DNA of 5,437 nt, taken from assembly GCA_964392655.1 (NCBI GenBank), contig CAYMQY010000263.1, forward strand, positions 1-5,437. Direction: 5' to 3'. This document shows, in pieces, positions 4,503-5,437 of the stretch; position 1 is the stretch's first letter, and each line of letters starts with the position of its first letter. This stretch comes from M3007 sp964392655 (GTDB lineage: Bacteria > Bacteroidota > Bacteroidia > Chitinophagales > Saprospiraceae). The translations under genes and the position numbers were made by a program. The notes under the pieces are model-generated. The model saw only the letters and a list, made by a program, of their open reading frames with translations. It was not told the DNA's origin and made no database searches.

Positions 4503-5411
4503 TTATGACGCAGAATGGCTTTGCCCGAATCGAAAAACTATACCCGCCGTGAGGCGCAGCATGCGGTTCGTGTTGCGCCCGCCGAGTATGCAGCCGCCGC
4601 TGACATAAAATCCGCTCCGCCCGTTTTCGGAATAATAGGCCGTGCCGCCAACCTGGGTGTACGACACGCCAAAGGCCTGCGGCAAATCGGGAAGATCGGG
4701 TACATAGTCGGAGCCGCCCGCAGTATTTTGCCACTCCACCCAGGCGTCGAGGTAGTAGCGGGCCGCCGGAAACCCGACACGGAAGAGTAGGGTGGAAAAA
4801 TCGGCGGGTTGCACCGGCTGATAATCGGGCCGTACCTGCCGAACTGCGGCAATGTCCGCGTCCTGCAACCTGTCGAATCGCCAGTTGTAGCCGCCGCTGA
4901 GGTTGAGAAAAAGTCCGAGCGGTGTTTCCCATTGCAGGATCAGGCGAGCGGGCAGTATGACGGCCTTTTGCCCGAGAGCACCAGAAACAGCAGGCTCGTA
5001 GTCGGCCAGCGGAAAGGCCAGCCCTGTGCCGAACAGCACGCCGAGGCGCCCATCACCGAAATTGCGGTACACAGGCCGGTATTTCACAAACAAGCCGCCG
5101 TCTTGCAAGCCGCTTTGCGTGCCGGTGAACACGTAGGCGGCGGTGCCCACTATATCCACGCGCCTGCTCAGGCCGTATTCGGCAAACAGGCTCAGCAAGG
5201 TACCTTCGTAGCCAAGATCGTAGGTCCGGCCGCCGCTTCCGACAAACGTTTTCGCAGAATTGAATGAAATGGAAGGCGCCAGATCGAGCACGCCTTTGCC
5301 TTTCAGGTAGCCGTCGAGGGGGCCTTGGGCAGACAGGGTGTGGTGGAAGAGGAAGAAAATCAGGATGGCGCTTGGCATTTTCATATAAAAATCTTGAAAG
5401 TACTTGCTCAT
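4503..5411 (-). CDS. Outer-membrane beta-barrel protein with signal peptide
   Basis: The product (302 aa from the ATG at 5411) starts with a signal peptide: a hydrophobic core AILIFFLF (15-22) and a cleavage site at about LSA-QG (A28). The rest alternates aromatic and polar residues in many short strands, for example LLSLFAEYGLSRRVDIVGTA, GLFVKYRPVY, LGLFLNLSGGYNWRF and STLLFRVGFPAARYYLDAWVEW. It closes with LRLTAGIVFRFG, a typical last barrel strand, before a short polar tail QSHSAS. The size and the GLFVKYR-type strand suggest the transporter/'MetA-pathway' barrel group, but this assignment is weak and no substrate can be proposed. An ATG at 5384 (MKMPSAIL...) would give a more ordinary signal peptide and may be the true start. 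Only 26 bp upstream is in the window. It holds TAAGTTTA (complement of 5420-5427), one mismatch from a -7 box. Confidence 0.8.
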   Translation of the reverse strand: MSKYFQDFYMKMPSAILIFFLFHHTLSAQGPLDGYLKGKGVLDLAPSISFNSAKTFVGSGGRTYDLGYEGTLLSLFAEYGLSRRVDIVGTAAYVFTGTQSGLQDGGLFVKYRPVYRNFGDGRLGVLFGTGLAFPLADYEPAVSGALGQKAVILPARLILQWETPLGLFLNLSGGYNWRFDRLQDADIAAVRQVRPDYQPVQPADFSTLLFRVGFPAARYYLDAWVEWQNTAGGSDYVPDLPDLPQAFGVSYTQVGGTAYYSENGRSGFYVSGGCILGGRNTNRMLRLTAGIVFRFGQSHSAS

Positions 5412-5437
5412 AGCACGCCTAAACTTATAGGATTACA

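Noticed and set aside
4360..4932. A 190-codon minus-strand frame overlapping hsp20 and the barrel gene
   Set aside because: It is out of frame with two better supported genes and its arginine-rich product looks like a shadow translation.

Overview
The window looks like ordinary chromosome of a Bacteroidota bacterium, probably from the Saprospiria/Chitinophagia side of the phylum. This rests on four things. Matches to the Bacteroidota -7 promoter box TAnnTTTG lie upstream of several genes. Shine-Dalgarno sequences are essentially absent. The L32 protein is the type that has lost its zinc cysteines. The citrate synthase is the eukaryotic-like type I enzyme. Genus and species cannot be read from the sequence.

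Layout: one gene runs on the plus strand and six on the minus strand. A RluA-family RNA pseudouridine synthase (100-762, +) converges on a two-gene minus-strand unit, the DUF177/YceD protein (1680-1165) followed by ribosomal protein L32 (1136-930). The 167-bp convergent gap holds a long imperfect inverted repeat built from CACAGATT-like words, and a second hairpin. To the right on the minus strand come a 172-aa membrane protein of unknown function (2340-1822) and, 49 bp upstream of it, a eukaryotic-type citrate synthase (3706-2390). The citrate synthase leader carries a short heptamer tandem repeat. Next are a small heat-shock protein of the Hsp20/alpha-crystallin family (4379-3918), with a strong hairpin after its stop, and an outer-membrane beta-barrel protein with a signal peptide (5411-4503), whose promoter lies largely outside the window.

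How the genes relate: the left third is translation and RNA related (a pseudouridine synthase, the DUF177 protein linked to 23S rRNA accumulation, and L32), and DUF177-rpmF is a widely conserved pair. The rest combines central metabolism (entry into the TCA cycle), protein quality control and the cell envelope, with no clear joint pathway. I see no mobile element, CRISPR array, tRNA, rRNA or defence system, and nothing that amounts to a new multi-gene system. The more unusual items are non-coding: the CACAGATT inverted repeat, a perfect 29-bp palindrome whose T and A tracts are reversed relative to an intrinsic terminator, the heptamer repeat in the citrate synthase leader, and clustered palindromes upstream of hsp20.
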